Below are positions 23,647 through 33,131 of a stretch of 64,000 nucleotides of DNA, in pieces. Under the pieces are notes generated by a model, which worked only from the letters and a program-made list of their open reading frames with translations, had not been told where the DNA came from and ran no database searches. Positions within the stretch are counted from its first letter, which is position 1. Every line of letters starts with the position of its first letter. This stretch comes from Thermomonospora echinospora. Its GTDB lineage: Bacteria; Actinomycetota; Actinomycetes; Streptosporangiales; Streptosporangiaceae. The stretch is from positions 1 through 64,000 of the forward strand of contig NZ_FNVO01000023.1 of the NCBI RefSeq assembly GCF_900108175.1. The letters are read 5' to 3'. The translations under genes and the position numbers were made by a program.

Positions 23647-23676
23647 TTGTGATCTGGTATTTCCTCAAAGTAACGA
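23647..23676 (+). promoter_or_regulatory. Candidate promoter of the KAS III-GT2/adenylation operon
   Basis: TTGTGA (23647-23652) and TAACGA (23671-23676) are spaced by 18 nt in one of the few AT-containing parts of the region, 85 bp before the KAS III start. The spacing and sequences fit a housekeeping-type promoter moderately well. Confidence 0.4.
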
Positions 23677-23760
23677 TCACGGCCTTTTGGTCACCGGTCG
23701 TGTCCGCCACGCCGCCCGGCGGCGCGGCCGTCCACCGGGCGCAGAGAGGGGAACCCGCCC

Positions 23761-24783
23761 ATGACCGAGGGGGACCGGATGGTCCGGGTCGGCGTCACCG
23801 GCGTGGCCGCCTTCCTGCCCGAACGGACGGTGACCAGCGAAGAGGTCGAGGCCCGCGTCGCCCGCGGCAGCGACGGCTACCGGCCGCTGCCGGGCATCGT
23901 CGCCCGGCTGACCGGGATCGGCACCCGCCACCTGGCCGCCGACGACCAGCAGGCCTCCGACCTGGCGGTGGGGGCCGCCCGGCGACTGCTGGAGCGGCGC
24001 GGCCTGACGCCCGGCGACGTGGACCTGCTGATCTTCGGCTCGGCCAGCCAGGACCTGGTCGAGCCCGCCACCGCGCACATCGTCTCGGCCAAGCTGGGCA
24101 CCGGCTGCCCGGTGTTCGACGTCACCAACGCCTGCAACAGCTTCCTGAACGCCGTCCAGATCGCCGAGGCGCTCATCCAGGCCGGGCAGTACGCCCGGGT
24201 GCTGGTGTGCACCGGCGAGATGCCCTCGCGGGCGATCCGCTGGCGGGTGCGCGACCTCCGCCAGTTCACCGAGGCGTTCCCGGGCTACACGATGTCGGAC
24301 GGCGGTGCGGCGGCGCTGCTGGAGCCGGTGCCGCGCGGCGGGATCTTCCACCGGGCGTTCGAGGCCGACTCCACCTCCTGGGACGTCGGTACGCTGCCCG
24401 GCGGCGGCACCATGCACCCCCGCGACCCCGAGTACACCTACTTCCATGCCGACGGCCGCCGGCTGCGGGACGCCTTCCTGTCGCTGGGCACCGGGCTGTT
24501 CGACAAGGCGCTGGCCGACACCGGACTGCGCTGGGACGACTTCGCCGTGGTCTGCGTCCACCAGGTCGCGATGCCCTACCTGGACCTGCTGCGCGAGCGG
24601 ACCGGCATCCCCGCCGACCGGCTGGTGGTGACGCTGCCCGAGCACGGCAACCTGGCGTCGGCGACGCTGCCCCTGCAACTGGCCACCGCCCAGGAGGAGG
24701 GCCGCTGCGGGCCCGGCGACCGGGTGGCCCTGCTCGGCCTGGCCGGCGGCGTCAGCCTCGGCGCGGTCTTCCTGGAGCTGTGA
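23761..24783 (+). CDS. KAS III / OleA-like beta-ketoacyl synthase
   Basis: A 340-residue thiolase-fold enzyme of the FabH/OleA class. The catalytic triad is visible: C125 in DVTNACNSFLNA, H267 in VCVHQVAMPYL and N297 in EHGNLASATLPLQL. The C-terminal GLAGGVSLGAVFLEL is the usual end. FabH proteins condense acyl-CoA with malonyl-ACP; OleA condenses two acyl-CoAs. The active-site context lacks the AGGT-type hallmark of housekeeping FabH, so a specialised substrate is likely. It lies 4 nt before a GT2-adenylation fusion and is almost certainly co-transcribed with it. Confidence 0.87.
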   Translation: MTEGDRMVRVGVTGVAAFLPERTVTSEEVEARVARGSDGYRPLPGIVARLTGIGTRHLAADDQQASDLAVGAARRLLERRGLTPGDVDLLIFGSASQDLVEPATAHIVSAKLGTGCPVFDVTNACNSFLNAVQIAEALIQAGQYARVLVCTGEMPSRAIRWRVRDLRQFTEAFPGYTMSDGGAAALLEPVPRGGIFHRAFEADSTSWDVGTLPGGGTMHPRDPEYTYFHADGRRLRDAFLSLGTGLFDKALADTGLRWDDFAVVCVHQVAMPYLDLLRERTGIPADRLVVTLPEHGNLASATLPLQLATAQEEGRCGPGDRVALLGLAGGVSLGAVFLEL

Positions 24784-24787
24784 GCCG

Positions 24788-27142
24788 ATGAAGTTGTGGG
24801 TCGTCGTGCCCGCCTATAACGAGGGCGCGGGCATCACCGCGACGCTGGAGGCGTTGTCGGCCCAGCGGCGCGCCCCCGAAGGCGTGATCGTGGTCGACAA
24901 CGCCAGCACCGACGACACCGCCGACGTCGTGCGGGCGTACGCCGCCGCGCATCCGGAGCTGAACCTGGAGCTGCTGCACGAGTCGCAGAAGGGCACCGGC
25001 TCGGCCGCCGACACCGGCATGCGCCACGCCATCGCCCGCGGCGCCACCCACCTGGCCCGCACCGACGCCGACTGCCTGCCGCCGCCGCACTGGACGACCG
25101 CGATCGTCCGCGCCTTCGACGACGGGCTGCAGATGGTGGCCGGCGGCCTCCGGCCGCGCACCGACGAGTTCCCGCTGACCTGGAAGGAACGGCGCCTGCT
25201 GCCGCTGTTGCAGGAGCTGGCCGCCCTGTTCGGCCGCTTCCGGCCCGCCAACCGGGACCCGGACTACCTCGGCCCCTACGTGATGAGCCCGGCCTGCACG
25301 CTGGCCATCACCGCCGAGCTGTACGAGCGGTCCGGGGGCTTCCCGCGCGCCCCGATCGAGGAGGTCCACGACGACCGCGAGCTGGTCAACCGCGTCCGGA
25401 AGGTGACCACGGCCTACGGGCGGCGCCGCGACGTGTGGGTGTACTGGTCGATGCGCCGGGCCCGGGCGTACGGGCTGCGCGGCACTCTGTCCTGGTACGC
25501 CGACCACGGCCACCGGCCCGAGGTGGTGGACGTCCGCCTGCCCGTGCGCAGACCCCGCCGCCCTCCGGCCGACCCGCCGAAGGCGCCCCGGGTAATCGAC
25601 GACGCCGACCTGGTCGGGCGGGTGCTGGCCCAGGCCGAGCGGACCCCCGGGGCCGTGGCGCTGGTGCACGGCCCCGGTGACCGCCGGATGACCTATGGGG
25701 AGCTGCGGCATCGGGTCCTGGCGGTGACGCACGGGCTGCGGCGGGCGGGGCTGCGGCCCGGCGACGGCGTGCTGGTCGGCGTGCGGCACTCGGCCGAGAC
25801 CGTGATCATCGCGTTGTCCGTGGTCGCCGCCGGAGGCACCCTGGTGATCTGCGACCCGGGGGCGGGTCCGCAGATGTTCGCCGCCCGGCTGCGTGCCGCC
25901 CGGCCCCGCTGGGTCATCGCCGAGTCGGCCCTGTACTCCCTCAACCGGCTGGGCGTCCTGCGCGGGGTGGCGCGCCGGGCCGGGCTGCTGCTGCCCGGCG
26001 TCACCGACCTGCGGATGCGCCACGTCCACGTCGGGCCGCGGCTGCCGGGCGTACCCGCCGGGGCGCTGGACTTCGCCGCCCTGATGCGCGGCCCCGCGCC
26101 CGAGCCGGACGGCGAACGCGACCCCGGGGCGCCCGCCGTGGTGGTGTTCACCTCGGGGACGACCTCCCGGCCGCGCGGCGTCGTGCACTCGGCGGCGTCA
26201 CTGGCCGCCGGCCTGGAACTGTGCCGCGAGCGCTTCCCACTCGGGCCCGGCGACGTGGTGCACGACGCGGGGTTCATGCTCGGGCTGCCCGCGCTGCTGG
26301 CCGGTGCCCGCTGGTCGATCCCGTCCGGCCGCGACCCCGTGGACGGCTTCCTGCCCGAGGTGGCGCGGCGCGGCGTCACGCACGCCTTCTGCGTGCCCGT
26401 CCATCTGGCGCGGATGCTGGAGGAGACCGACCGGCTCCCGCGGTCCCTGCGCTACCTGCTGCTGGGCTCGGCGCCGGTACCCCCGGCGGTGCTGCGGCGC
26501 GCGGTGGCGGCGGCGGGGGAGCGGACCGAGGTGCTGTCGGTCTACGCGATGACCGAGATGCTGCCGGTCTCGATCGCCGACGCCCACGAGAAGTTCGCCC
26601 ACTGGTCCGGCGGTGCCGGGGGAGACCTGCTCGGCGCGCCCCTGCCCGGGGTGGCCGCGCGGATCGCCGACGATGGCGAGCTGCTGCTGCGCGGCCCCAA
26701 CACCTGCCTGGGGTACCTGGGCGACCCGCCGCTGGAGTGGCTGGAGACCGGCGACCTGGCCCGCCTGGACCAGCGGGGTCGGCTGGTGATGGTCGGCCGC
26801 AAGAAGGACATGCTGATCCGCGGGTCGGTCAACATCTACCCGGGCCTGTACGAGCCGGCCATCGCCGCGCTCCCGGGCGTGGCCGAGGCCGCGATGGTGG
26901 GCCTGCCCGACCCGGTGACCCGGGACGAGGAGGTCGTGGTCGCGGTCCTGCCGGACGGCAGCGTGCCCCCGGACGCGCTGCCGGCCCGCCTGCGCCGGGA
27001 GCTGCCGGAGGTGATCGACGCCGGGGCGCTGCCCGACCGGATCGTCGTCCTGCCCGGTTTCCCCCGCGCCGGCCGATCCCACAAGCTGGACCGCGCGGCC
27101 CTGCGGGCCCTGGTCGGGCGGCAGCGGGCACTGGCCGAGTGA
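24788..27142 (+). CDS. Glycosyltransferase family 2 / acyl-adenylating enzyme fusion
   Basis: A 784-residue two-domain protein. Residues 1-255 are a GT-A (family 2) glycosyltransferase: VVVPAYNEGAGI, VVDNASTDDTADV and the D93-A-D95 metal motif in RTDADC. Residues about 270-784 are an ANL adenylating domain: FTSGTTSRPRG (T455SGTT), YAMTEMLPVS, TGDLARLDQRGRLVMVGRKKDMLIRGSVNIYP, and the late Lys K766 in RSHKLDR. The adenylation half is closest in look to OleC/CoA-ligase types. No frameshift or stop separates the halves and the linker is short. An activated acyl chain and a sugar or polyprenyl transfer within one protein is inferred. Confidence 0.85.
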   Translation: MKLWVVVPAYNEGAGITATLEALSAQRRAPEGVIVVDNASTDDTADVVRAYAAAHPELNLELLHESQKGTGSAADTGMRHAIARGATHLARTDADCLPPPHWTTAIVRAFDDGLQMVAGGLRPRTDEFPLTWKERRLLPLLQELAALFGRFRPANRDPDYLGPYVMSPACTLAITAELYERSGGFPRAPIEEVHDDRELVNRVRKVTTAYGRRRDVWVYWSMRRARAYGLRGTLSWYADHGHRPEVVDVRLPVRRPRRPPADPPKAPRVIDDADLVGRVLAQAERTPGAVALVHGPGDRRMTYGELRHRVLAVTHGLRRAGLRPGDGVLVGVRHSAETVIIALSVVAAGGTLVICDPGAGPQMFAARLRAARPRWVIAESALYSLNRLGVLRGVARRAGLLLPGVTDLRMRHVHVGPRLPGVPAGALDFAALMRGPAPEPDGERDPGAPAVVVFTSGTTSRPRGVVHSAASLAAGLELCRERFPLGPGDVVHDAGFMLGLPALLAGARWSIPSGRDPVDGFLPEVARRGVTHAFCVPVHLARMLEETDRLPRSLRYLLLGSAPVPPAVLRRAVAAAGERTEVLSVYAMTEMLPVSIADAHEKFAHWSGGAGGDLLGAPLPGVAARIADDGELLLRGPNTCLGYLGDPPLEWLETGDLARLDQRGRLVMVGRKKDMLIRGSVNIYPGLYEPAIAALPGVAEAAMVGLPDPVTRDEEVVVAVLPDGSVPPDALPARLRRELPEVIDAGALPDRIVVLPGFPRAGRSHKLDRAALRALVGRQRALAE

Positions 27143-27157
27143 GGACCGCCCGGGCGG

Positions 27158-27820
27158 TCAGTCCTCGAAGCGGATGCGCTCGCCGGAGCGCAGCCGGTCC
27201 AGGCCCAGCCAGATGAACTCCACCGCCATGTTCTCGGCCTTGCGGCGCGGGGTGTCGGGATGCTCCAGCCACCACGACACCATCGACAGCATCGACCCGT
27301 ACATCAGCGGTGCCAGCAGCCGGGCGCGGCGCTCGTTGGCGGCCAGCTCGGCGGGCGACAGGGCCGGGTTGGCGCGGCGGCGGCGCAGCAGCAGCCCGGC
27401 GAACTCCTCGCCCATCCGGTCGCGGATCCCCCGCAGGTCGTCGCCCACCTCCGGCTTGTCCAGATGCCGGATGACCAGCGCCCAGCCGGCCGGTTCCTCG
27501 GTGGCGTAGTCGAACAGCGTCCGCACCATCGCGCGCACGCCCTCCACGGAGGAGTGCGTGGAGGCCGCGGCGGTGCGCATCCGGTCCGTCAGCTCGGCGA
27601 CGATGGCGCCCGTCACCTCCGAGAACAGCTCCTCCTTGGAGGTGAAGTGCTGGTAGAGCAGCGCCTTGGACACCCCCGCGGCCGAGGCGACGTGCTCCAT
27701 CTGGGTGAGATGGAAGCCGCGCCGCCCGAACTCGCCCAGCGCCGCCGCGAGCAGCTGCTCGCGGCGGCGCGCGTACGGCATCCGCTGCCGGACACCGCCC
27801 GCCCCCGTGGAGTTCGTCAT
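27158..27820 (-). CDS. TetR-family transcriptional regulator
   Basis: A 220-residue protein. The TetR DNA-binding domain is residues 15-65 ([48 protein letters not shown]), followed by an all-helical ligand domain. It overlaps the acyl-CoA dehydrogenase gene by ATGA, so the two are translated together, and a typical TetR palindrome lies between that gene and the divergent SDR. It most likely autoregulates this catabolic set in response to an acyl-CoA or aromatic ligand. Confidence 0.9.
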   Translation of the reverse strand: MTNSTGAGGVRQRMPYARRREQLLAAALGEFGRRGFHLTQMEHVASAAGVSKALLYQHFTSKEELFSEVTGAIVAELTDRMRTAAASTHSSVEGVRAMVRTLFDYATEEPAGWALVIRHLDKPEVGDDLRGIRDRMGEEFAGLLLRRRRANPALSPAELAANERRARLLAPLMYGSMLSMVSWWLEHPDTPRRKAENMAVEFIWLGLDRLRSGERIRFED

Positions 27821-29040
27821 TTGCCGAGATACCTACCCAGTTCGGCGCGGGCGACGGAACGGACGTGCACCTCGTCCGGGCCGTCGGCCAGTCGCAGGGT
27901 GCGCAGCGCCGCCCACATCTGGGCCAGCGGGGTGTCGCCGCTGACGCCGGCGCCGCCGTGTACCTGGATGGCCCGGTCCACCACCTCCAGCGCGACCCGG
28001 GGCGCGATCACCTTGATGGCGGCGACCTCGGCGCGGGCGCCCTTGGCGCCGTGCCGGTCGATCAGCCAGGCGGTCTTGAGGGTCAGCAGCCGGGCCTGCT
28101 CGATGGCCATCCGGGACTCGGCGATCTGCTGCTGGATCACGCCCTGCCGGGCCAGCGGCTTGCCGAAGGCGACCCGGGAGACGGCCCGCTCGCACATCAG
28201 CTCCAGCGCCCGCTCGGCCATGCCGACGGCGCGCATGCAGTGGTGGATGCGGCCGGGGCCGAGCCGGGCCTGGGCGATGGCGAAACCACCGCCCTCCTCG
28301 CCGACCAGGTTCGCCACCGGCACCCGCACGTCGGTGAAGGTGATCTCGCAGTGCCCGTGCTGGTCGGAGTAGCCGAACACGGGCAGCGGCCGGACGACCT
28401 CGACGCCGGGGGTGTCCATCGGCACCAGCACCATCGACTGCTGCCGGTAGGGATGGCCCTCGGGGTCGGTCTTGCCCATGACGATCATTATCTGGCAGCG
28501 CGGATCGGCGGTGCCGGTGATCCACCACTTGCGGCCGTTGATCACGTACTCGTCGCCGTCGCGTTCGATCCGGGTGGCGATGTTGGTGGCGTCGGAGCTG
28601 GCCACCTCGGGCTCGGTCATCGCGAACGCGCTGCGGATCTCCCCGTCCAGCAGCGGGCGCAGCCACCGCTCCTGCTGCTCGGGGGTGCCGAACATGTGCA
28701 GCACCTCCATGTTGCCGGTGTCCGGGGCGGCGCAGTTGGTCGCCTCGGGGGCCAGGTGCGGGGAGCGGCCCATGATCTCGGCCAGCGACGCGTAGTCGGT
28801 GACCGTCAGGCCGTGCGCCGGGTCGTCGGCGTCGGGCAGGAACAGGTTCCACAGCCCGCGCCTGCGGGCCTCGACCTTGAGTTCCTCGACCACCGGGGGG
28901 ACGGTGTGCTGCTGTCCGGCGGCGGTCAGCTCGGCCCGCTGGGTCGCGTAGACGGTCTCGGCGGGGTAGACGTGGGTGTCCATGAAGTCGCGCAGACGGG
29001 CCGTGTATTCCTGGGCCCGCGGGCTCAAACCGAAGTCCAT
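27817..29040 (-). CDS. Acyl-CoA dehydrogenase (FadE/ACAD10-11-like)
   Basis: A 407-residue flavoprotein with the three-domain ACAD fold: [16 protein letters not shown] and [21 protein letters not shown] (FAD/substrate strands), and [23 protein letters not shown] with [27 protein letters not shown] at the C-terminus. The catalytic base position, often Glu in GGxGYxxE, is occupied by Asp (SGDTP), as in the ACAD10/11-like group acting on branched or 4-hydroxy acyl-CoAs. It is the first gene of the TetR-linked operon on the minus strand. Confidence 0.9.
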   Translation of the reverse strand: MDFGLSPRAQEYTARLRDFMDTHVYPAETVYATQRAELTAAGQQHTVPPVVEELKVEARRRGLWNLFLPDADDPAHGLTVTDYASLAEIMGRSPHLAPEATNCAAPDTGNMEVLHMFGTPEQQERWLRPLLDGEIRSAFAMTEPEVASSDATNIATRIERDGDEYVINGRKWWITGTADPRCQIMIVMGKTDPEGHPYRQQSMVLVPMDTPGVEVVRPLPVFGYSDQHGHCEITFTDVRVPVANLVGEEGGGFAIAQARLGPGRIHHCMRAVGMAERALELMCERAVSRVAFGKPLARQGVIQQQIAESRMAIEQARLLTLKTAWLIDRHGAKGARAEVAAIKVIAPRVALEVVDRAIQVHGGAGVSGDTPLAQMWAALRTLRLADGPDEVHVRSVARAELGRYLGK

Positions 29041-29049
29041 GGCGCTACA

Positions 29050-29069
29050 GTAACTGACGAGTCAGTCAC
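29050..29069. promoter_or_regulatory. TetR-type operator between divergent genes
   Basis: GTAACTGACGAGTCAGTCAC is an inverted repeat with arms matching at 8 of 9 positions around GA (core ACTGAC-GA-GTCAGT). It lies 10 bp from the acyl-CoA dehydrogenase start and 33 bp from the SDR start, so one regulator could control both directions. Confidence 0.75.
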
Positions 29070-29102
29070 ATACTTGCCGAGGCAGGAAACCTGGAGGTGC
29101 GG

Positions 29103-29879
29103 ATGGACGCCGCGAGCCGTGCGGGCGACAGCGCAGCGGGCGCCGGATACGCCGGGAAGGTCGCCTGGATCACCGGAGGAGCCGGTGGCATCGGCGCGGC
29201 CGTCGCGCGCCGCCTGGCCGCCGCGGGCGCCCGGGTGCTGGTGTCCGACATCGACGCCGAGCGCGGGAACGAGCTGGCCGGGGAGATCGACGGCGCGTTC
29301 GTGCGGTGCGACGTGCGCGACCCGGCCGACAGCACGGCCGCCGTCGCCGCCGCCACCGACCGGTTCGGCGGGCTGGACATCGCCTTCCTCAACGCCGGGG
29401 TGACCGGCGACTGCGGCCTGGGCCGCGACTTCGACCCCGAGGCCTACCGGCGGGCCATGGCCATCAACCTCGACGGCGTGGTCTACGGCGTGGCGGCGGC
29501 CCTGCCGGCGCTGCGGGCCCGCGGCGGCGGGGACATCGTCGCCACCGCCAGCATGGCCGGGCTGACCGCCACCCCGTTCGACCCGATCTACGGCGCCAAC
29601 AAGGCCGCGGTGGTCGGGCTGGTGCGCGCGCTGGGCCCCAACCACCTGCCGGAGGGCATCCGGATCAACGCGCTGTGCCCGTCGTTCGCCGACACTGACA
29701 TCATCACCGACATCAAGGAGCACCTGGAGCAGACGGGCTTCCCGATCCTCGAGGTGTCCGACGTCGTGACGGCGTTCATGCAGATCCTGGCTTCGGACGG
29801 CGCCGGCGAGGCATGGTACGTGGTGCCTGGCCGTCCCTCCGAGCCGTTCAAGTTCCGCGGGGTCCCCGGTCCCCGCTGA
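29103..29879 (+). CDS. Short-chain dehydrogenase/reductase
   Basis: A 258-residue classical SDR: cofactor loop TGGAGGIGAAVARRL, NAG motif LNAGVTGDCG, catalytic Ser in ATASMAGL and Y-x-x-x-K in IYGANKAAVVG. The Asp in VLVSDIDAERG after strand 2 favours NAD(H). It oxidises or reduces a hydroxyacyl, steroid or alcohol substrate. The ATG at 29103 has GGAGG 5 nt upstream; a GTG 6 nt earlier is too near. The operator for the TetR regulator is just upstream, linking it to the acyl-CoA dehydrogenase. Confidence 0.88.
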   Translation: MDAASRAGDSAAGAGYAGKVAWITGGAGGIGAAVARRLAAAGARVLVSDIDAERGNELAGEIDGAFVRCDVRDPADSTAAVAAATDRFGGLDIAFLNAGVTGDCGLGRDFDPEAYRRAMAINLDGVVYGVAAALPALRARGGGDIVATASMAGLTATPFDPIYGANKAAVVGLVRALGPNHLPEGIRINALCPSFADTDIITDIKEHLEQTGFPILEVSDVVTAFMQILASDGAGEAWYVVPGRPSEPFKFRGVPGPR

Positions 29880-29895
29880 CCGAAGAGAGGCGATC

Positions 29896-30852
29896 ATGCG
29901 AGCCATCCAGATCACCGAGTTCGGCGGCCCCGAGGTGCTGACGCCGGCCGAACTGCCCCGGCCCGTCGCCGGTCCCGGCGAGGTGCTCATCGAGGTCTCC
30001 CGCGCCGGGATCAACTACGCCGACACCCACCAGGCCGAGGACAGCTACCTGAGCCGCTCCACACTGCCGATGGTGCCCGGCGGGGAGGTCGTGGGGCGGA
30101 CCGCCGACGGCCGCCGTGTCGTCGCGCTGACCGGGTCCGGCGGGTACGCCGAGTGGGCCGTCGCCTCCGCCGCCATGACCTGGGAGGTGCCCGACGGAGT
30201 GGACGACGTCACCGCGCTCGGCATGGTCGTCCAGGGCGCCTCCGCCTGGGTGCTGCTGCGCCGCAGCGTCCACCTGGCGCCGGGGGAGACGGTGGTCGTG
30301 CACGCCGCCGCCGGCGGTGTCGGCACCCTCGCCGTCCAACTCGCCAAGGCGTGGGGCGCCGGCCGCGTCATCGCCACCGCCTCCTCCAAGGACAAGCGGG
30401 AGCTGGCCCTGGAACTGGGCGCCGACGTCGCCGTGGACGCCGGAGCGGAGGACATGAAGTCCGCGCTCATCGAGGCCAACGACGGCAGGCGCGTCGACGT
30501 GGTGCTGGAGATGACCGGCGGCACGGTCACCGACCAGAGCCTGCGGGCCCTGGCCCCGTTCGGCCGGCTGGCCTTCTACGGCATGGCCTCGCGCAAGCCC
30601 CCGGCGCCGGTCGACCCCGCCACCCTGATGGCGCACTCGACCACCATCGCCGGGATGTGGCTGACGCACGTGTTCCGGCTGCCCGGCGACGTCATGCGCA
30701 CCGCCCTGGACGAGCTGTTCGCACTGGTCGCCGAGGGGCGGCTGCGCGTGATCTGCGGCGGCGAGTACGCGCTGGACGAGGCCCGCAAGGCTCACGAGGA
30801 CCTGCGCGCCCGCCGCACCACCGGCAAGCTCGTCCTGGACCCCTCCCGCTAG
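29896..30852 (+). CDS. NADPH:quinone oxidoreductase (zinc-independent MDR)
   Basis: A 318-residue medium-chain reductase of the quinone oxidoreductase type. The catalytic domain has AGINYADTHQ and LPMVPGGEVVGR, and the NADPH loop is HAAAGGVGTLAVQLAK. No structural or catalytic Zn cysteines are present. It is 16 nt behind the SDR with AGAGAGG before the ATG, so it belongs to the same operon. Confidence 0.88.
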   Translation: MRAIQITEFGGPEVLTPAELPRPVAGPGEVLIEVSRAGINYADTHQAEDSYLSRSTLPMVPGGEVVGRTADGRRVVALTGSGGYAEWAVASAAMTWEVPDGVDDVTALGMVVQGASAWVLLRRSVHLAPGETVVVHAAAGGVGTLAVQLAKAWGAGRVIATASSKDKRELALELGADVAVDAGAEDMKSALIEANDGRRVDVVLEMTGGTVTDQSLRALAPFGRLAFYGMASRKPPAPVDPATLMAHSTTIAGMWLTHVFRLPGDVMRTALDELFALVAEGRLRVICGGEYALDEARKAHEDLRARRTTGKLVLDPSR

Positions 30853-31088
30853 CGCATCCGCCCGTCCCACCGCGATCGGGAAGGGCCGCGAGCCCCGACG
30901 ACCACGGGCCCGGCGGCCCGGTGCACGCCACCGGGCCGCCGGGCGGTGTGAGGAGGGCCACTTTCCAGCGCGTACCCTGGCGGCGGACGAATCCGGACAT
31001 CGGGGGCGAGGTCTCCCGGCGGCCGATCGTTCAGTGAGCTGTAATTCCGGGGATACGGCTTTCCCCCTGACTCTGGGACGATCGCGCT

Positions 31089-33131
31089 ATGACGTGTGGG
31101 GTCTATGTCGCGGCCGGTGACGCCGCCAGCCTGAAGGCGACGCTCGCCCTCGGCATGACCGAACTGCTGTCGCGGCAGGTCGGCACGGTCGGGGTGTTCC
31201 GCCCGGTGGTCCGCCGGGACGCCCGCGACGACCTGGTCGAGACGTTGCGCGCCCGCTTCAAGCTGTCCTGTGACTACGCCGAGTGCGTCGGGGTCACCTA
31301 CGACGACCTCGCCGCCGACCCCGAGGCCGCCGTCGCCGAGATCACCAAGCGTTACCGGCAGCTGGCCGACCGGTGCGGGGCCGTGGTCGTCGTCGGCACC
31401 GACCACACCGACGTCGACGTGCCCGCCCCCGCCGGATTCGACGCGGCCATGTCCGCCCGCCTGGACATCCCCGTCCTGCTGGCCGTCAACGGCCTGGGCC
31501 GCACCCCCGAGCAGGCCGCCGCCGCGGCCGACCTGGCGGTCAAGGAGGCGCGCAACGAGCAGGCCGACCTGCTGGCCGTGGTGATCACCAGGACGGACCC
31601 CCGGCGGCTGGAAGAGGTGCGCCGCGCCGCCGCCCGCCCGGACGGCCCACCGGTCTACGCGCTGCCCGAGGTGGCCCGGCTGGACGCCCCGACGATCAGC
31701 GGGCTGATGGACTCCTGCGGCGGCTACCTGATGCTGGGGGAGGACCACCAGCTCGGCCGGGAGGCCACCGGGCTGATGGTGGGCGCGATGTCGCTGCCCA
31801 ACATCCTCAACCGGCTCAGCGAGGGCGTGGCCATCCTGATCCCCTCCGACCGGGCCGCCTCACTGCTGCCCGGCCTGCTGGCCGCGCACGCCGCGCCCAC
31901 CTTCCCGGCGCTGTCGGGGATCATCCTGACCGGCGGCATGGAACTGCCGGAGGCGGTGGCCCGGCTGCTGGACGGCATGTCGGTCCGGCTGCCGGTGATC
32001 ATCACCGAGGGCGACACCTTCGAGACCGCCACCAGGCTGTCGGCCGCCACCGGCCGCCGCTTCACCCCCGACGCGCACGGCAAGATCGAGACCGCGCTGG
32101 GGCTGTTCGCCGACCATGTCGACGGCACCGCGCTGGCCGCCCGGCTCGGGGTGCGCCGCAGCCCCGAGATCACCCCGCTGATGTTCGAGTACGAGCTGCT
32201 GGAGCGGGCGCGCGCCGACCGGCGCCGCATCGTGCTGCCCGAGGGCTCGGACCCGCGTGTGCTGCACGCCGCCGACGTGCTGCTGCGCCGGGGCGTGGCC
32301 GACCTGACGCTGCTCGGCGACGAGGAGGCCGTCCGCACCGAGGCGGCCGAGCTGGGCCTGGACGTGTCGGCCGCCCGGGTCGTCAGCCCCTACGACCGGG
32401 AGCTGCGCGAGCGGTTCGCCGTCGAGTACGCCAAGGTACGGGCGCACCGGGGCGTCACCTACCGGCTGGCCCGCGACCTGGTCACCGACGTGCAGTACTT
32501 CGGCGCGCTCATGGTGCACCTGGGGCTGGCCGACGGCATGGTGTCGGGCGCGGTGCACACCACCGCGCACACCGTCCGCCCCGCCCTGGAGATCGTCAAG
32601 ACCGCACCGGGCGCCGGGATCGTCTCCAGCGTCCACTTCGTGTGCCTGCGCGACCGGGTGCTGCTGTACGGCGACTGCCTGGTCGTCCCCGAACCGGACG
32701 CCGGGCGGCTGACCGGCATCGCGCTGTCGGCCGCCGCCACCGCCCGCCGGTTCGGCATCGACCCGCACCTGGCGCTGCTGGCGCACCCGGCCGGCACGCG
32801 CGGTGGCGGCGAGCAGGCGCGCGCCGCGACCGCCCTGCTGCGCCAGCGCGCCCCGCAGCTGCCGGTGGCCGGCCCGGTCACCCACGAGGAGGCCGTGGAG
32901 CGCCGGGAGGCCACCGTCTACGTCGTGCCGGACCTGGACGTCGGCGACGCCCTGGTGCAGCAGCGGCGGGCCGCCGGGGCGGCGGTCATCGGCCCCGTGC
33001 TGCAGGGCCTGCGCAGGCCCGTCAACGCGCTGCCGCCGCGCGCCACCGTCCAGGACATCGTCAACGCCGTGGCGATCACCGCGATCCAGGCGCAGTCACC
33101 GCCCGATCAGCCCGCCAGCCCGTTCTCGTAG
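31089..33131 (+). CDS. pta: Phosphate acetyltransferase
   Basis: A 680-residue long-type Pta interconverting acetyl-CoA and acetyl phosphate. The N-terminal region (1-210) is P-loop/BioD-like (GVYVAAGDAASLKATLALGMTELL), a DRTGG middle domain covers about 215-330, and the C-terminal catalytic domain starts at FEYELLERARADRRRIVLPEGSDPRVLHAAD and has the usual LADGMVSGAVHTTAHTVRPALEIVKT. No ackA is adjacent in the window. The last 25 bp overlap the convergent response-regulator gene. Confidence 0.93.
   Translation: MTCGVYVAAGDAASLKATLALGMTELLSRQVGTVGVFRPVVRRDARDDLVETLRARFKLSCDYAECVGVTYDDLAADPEAAVAEITKRYRQLADRCGAVVVVGTDHTDVDVPAPAGFDAAMSARLDIPVLLAVNGLGRTPEQAAAAADLAVKEARNEQADLLAVVITRTDPRRLEEVRRAAARPDGPPVYALPEVARLDAPTISGLMDSCGGYLMLGEDHQLGREATGLMVGAMSLPNILNRLSEGVAILIPSDRAASLLPGLLAAHAAPTFPALSGIILTGGMELPEAVARLLDGMSVRLPVIITEGDTFETATRLSAATGRRFTPDAHGKIETALGLFADHVDGTALAARLGVRRSPEITPLMFEYELLERARADRRRIVLPEGSDPRVLHAADVLLRRGVADLTLLGDEEAVRTEAAELGLDVSAARVVSPYDRELRERFAVEYAKVRAHRGVTYRLARDLVTDVQYFGALMVHLGLADGMVSGAVHTTAHTVRPALEIVKTAPGAGIVSSVHFVCLRDRVLLYGDCLVVPEPDAGRLTGIALSAAATARRFGIDPHLALLAHPAGTRGGGEQARAATALLRQRAPQLPVAGPVTHEEAVERREATVYVVPDLDVGDALVQQRRAAGAAVIGPVLQGLRRPVNALPPRATVQDIVNAVAITAIQAQSPPDQPASPFS

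Larger units (their letters stand above)
22786..23760. other. Gene-poor 975-bp stretch
   Basis: Only short, unconvincing ORFs occur here. Visible items are a perfect palindrome TTGTCAG-CGCT-CTGACAA at 23013-23030, an AT-richer patch flanked by CCGGG/CCCGG at about 23090-23125, and a promoter-like pair before the next gene. No RNA gene or mobile element was recognised. Confidence 0.5.

Noticed and set aside
23246-23710. A 154-codon minus-strand ORF in the gene-poor stretch
   Set aside because: Arg/Pro/Gly-biased translation with no domain; ordinary chance ORF in GC-rich DNA.
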